Assembly (NCBI GenBank): GCA_047967505.1
Contig: CM106539.1
From: Dipteris shenzhenensis
Lineage: Eukaryota > Polypodiophyta > Polypodiopsida > Gleicheniales
Direction: 5' to 3' (one strand)
Length of the DNA stretch: 64,000 nt
Shown piece by piece: positions 63,065 through 64,000 of this stretch. The notes beneath the pieces were generated by a model that did no database searches, had not been told where the DNA came from, and saw nothing but the letters and a program-made list of their open reading frames with translations. Positions within the stretch are counted from its first letter, which is position 1. Each line of letters starts with the position of its first letter. Made by a program: the position numbers and the translations under genes.

Positions 63065-64000
63065 ATGTTAGACATGGGATCACGTCGCTCATCCGACGAG
63101 TACGGACAGCCTCGCAGGAGGAGAGCTCACGATCTATATGCTCCAGAGGACTTTGATTCCTCTCAGGCGACTACCCCGAGGACTACCCCTGGTCCGACTC
63201 CTCTCGGACCTAGCACTACGACTACCCCTGCCGACTCCTCTTCCACATAGCACTACGACTACCCCTCGGGGAACTCCTTTGCTAGCCGCGCATGGCTCTG
63301 TCGGGAGTCCCGATGAGTTTGTAGCACAGATGAGCGATGAGGAGGCAGCGAGATTCTTCTCTCTGCTCTCTCAGAGGACCTCATCAATTCCTTCCCCTAC
63401 ACCGACAGGTGGATGTACTGCCCAGCCATCCCCTCGCGCCCCTTCGACCGTGGGATCATCACCTGCGCATGCCTCTCGCAAGGGAAGGAAGAGTAGGATG
63501 GGTGGCTCATGTTGTGCTGACTCGAGAGATGTAGACGAGTCAGCACACTCACGCTCCTTTAGGTCTCCACTTGGTCCGGAGACACAGTATCAGTCAGGCC
63601 CCTTTCCCTCTCCTACTCCCACTGCTACTCCTCGCTCTGGAAGCGCTCGCATAGCTTCCACTCCTTCAGACTCTGCTACCGTCAGTCCCCCTTACTCATC
63701 AGGGGATCTCTCCTATCAAATCACATCTGCCGGAGAGATAATAGAAGATAAAAAGGACAAAGCAGTGATGGCTGCCATGAGAAGGTTGATGAGTCATCAC
63801 TTCAAGAGCGGCATAAATACTGATTGGCGGTATCAAGATGCCTAAAAGAAGTAGGCAGTGATCGATGAGTTAAAACAAAGATACCCTAATCCGCCAAATG
63901 TGGAGTTTAATGATGATTATATATATGCGAGAGCGCATGGGTTTGGTCCTGAAGCATCGTAGATCAACCTTGCGTACTTCCATCACAAAGGAGTTGGCTA
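63065..64000 (+). pseudogene. Decayed right-arm copy of the CACTA-linked gene, copy 4 (cut by window end)
   Basis: Only part of exon 1 is inside the window. The 2 bp deletion with the early TAG (63248-63250) and the nonsense TAA at 63843-63845 are present. It has the Arg-7 variant. Confidence 0.85.

Larger units (their letters stand above)
1..64000. repeat. Tandem array of a ~13.5 kb CACTA-plus-spacer unit
   Basis: The whole window is one direct tandem repeat, about 4.75 units long. CACTA left ends fall at 12587, 26062, 39537 and 53099; right ends fall at 11118, 24578, 38053 and 51615. The five gag reading frames translate to the same protein, and the five copies of the minus-strand gene are the same apart from at least one silent substitution. 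Length differences are limited to the word-repeat blocks, the polypurine tract, GA tracts and a few short indels. The second and third units have the same length (13475 bp) and differ only by a few substitutions that I could spot. Recent amplification is the simplest reading. An assembly expansion cannot be excluded from sequence alone, although the copies carry distinguishing variants. Confidence 0.95.
53099..64000. mobile_element. CACTA element, copy 4 (right end outside window)
   Basis: The left TIR is at 53099-53126. The window ends inside exon 1 of the right-arm pseudogene. This copy has the longest left word-repeat block (2679 bp) and lacks a 62 bp palindrome in the right block (at 60820/60821) that copies 1-3 retain. 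Confidence 0.9.

Noticed and set aside
1-64000. Interpretation as centromeric satellite
   Set aside because: Unit size and transposon content do not by themselves indicate a centromere, and nothing in the sequence shows the chromosomal position.

Overview
The window looks like plant (angiosperm-type) nuclear DNA made entirely of transposable elements and repeats. The grounds are CACTA-type termini with a 3-exon gene carrying GT-AG introns, a Copia-type gag with two zinc knuckles, an LTR of the TGTTGG...CCAACA type, and GA microsatellites. I see no rRNA, tRNA, CRISPR array or ordinary host gene.

The window is one tandem array of a roughly 13.5 kb unit, present about 4.75 times in the same orientation. 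Start-to-start distances between the CACTA left ends are 13475, 13475 and 13562 bp. Each unit is one CACTA element of about 12 kb plus a spacer of about 1.5 kb. Complete elements lie at 12587-24578, 26062-38053 and 39537-51615. Partial ones lie at 1-11118 and 53099-64000. Copies are almost identical; the visible differences are scattered substitutions and length changes, mostly in the low-complexity blocks and the GA tracts.

Inside an element the order is: left TIR; an array of TCGCTATATAGCGA palindromes; a small hairpin; a 3-exon minus-strand gene that is intact (467 codons, Ser/Thr/Pro-rich N-terminus, plant-transposase-like C-terminus, acidic tail); a polypurine tract; a low-complexity word-repeat block of about 2.5 kb; a gag-only LTR-retrotransposon remnant with a 3' LTR but no recognisable 5' LTR; a second word-repeat block of about 2.8 kb; a polypyrimidine tract; a decayed plus-strand copy of the same 3-exon gene; the same hairpin; the palindrome array; and the right TIR. 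Both ends of the element are therefore the same type of end, lying 3' of the gene, so the element is a head-to-head inverted duplication with arms of more than 2 kb. No catalytic (TNPD/TNP2-type) transposase is present in any element, so the elements look non-autonomous.

Three points deserve attention. (1) The element is palindromic and could produce a long hairpin RNA against its own family. (2) The bases flanking the two TIRs do not match (GGA on the left, TTG on the right), as expected if the array arose by recombination between two independent insertions or by an aberrant transposition. (3) The internal blocks are built from a small vocabulary of self-complementary words and gain or lose whole palindromes between otherwise near-identical units.
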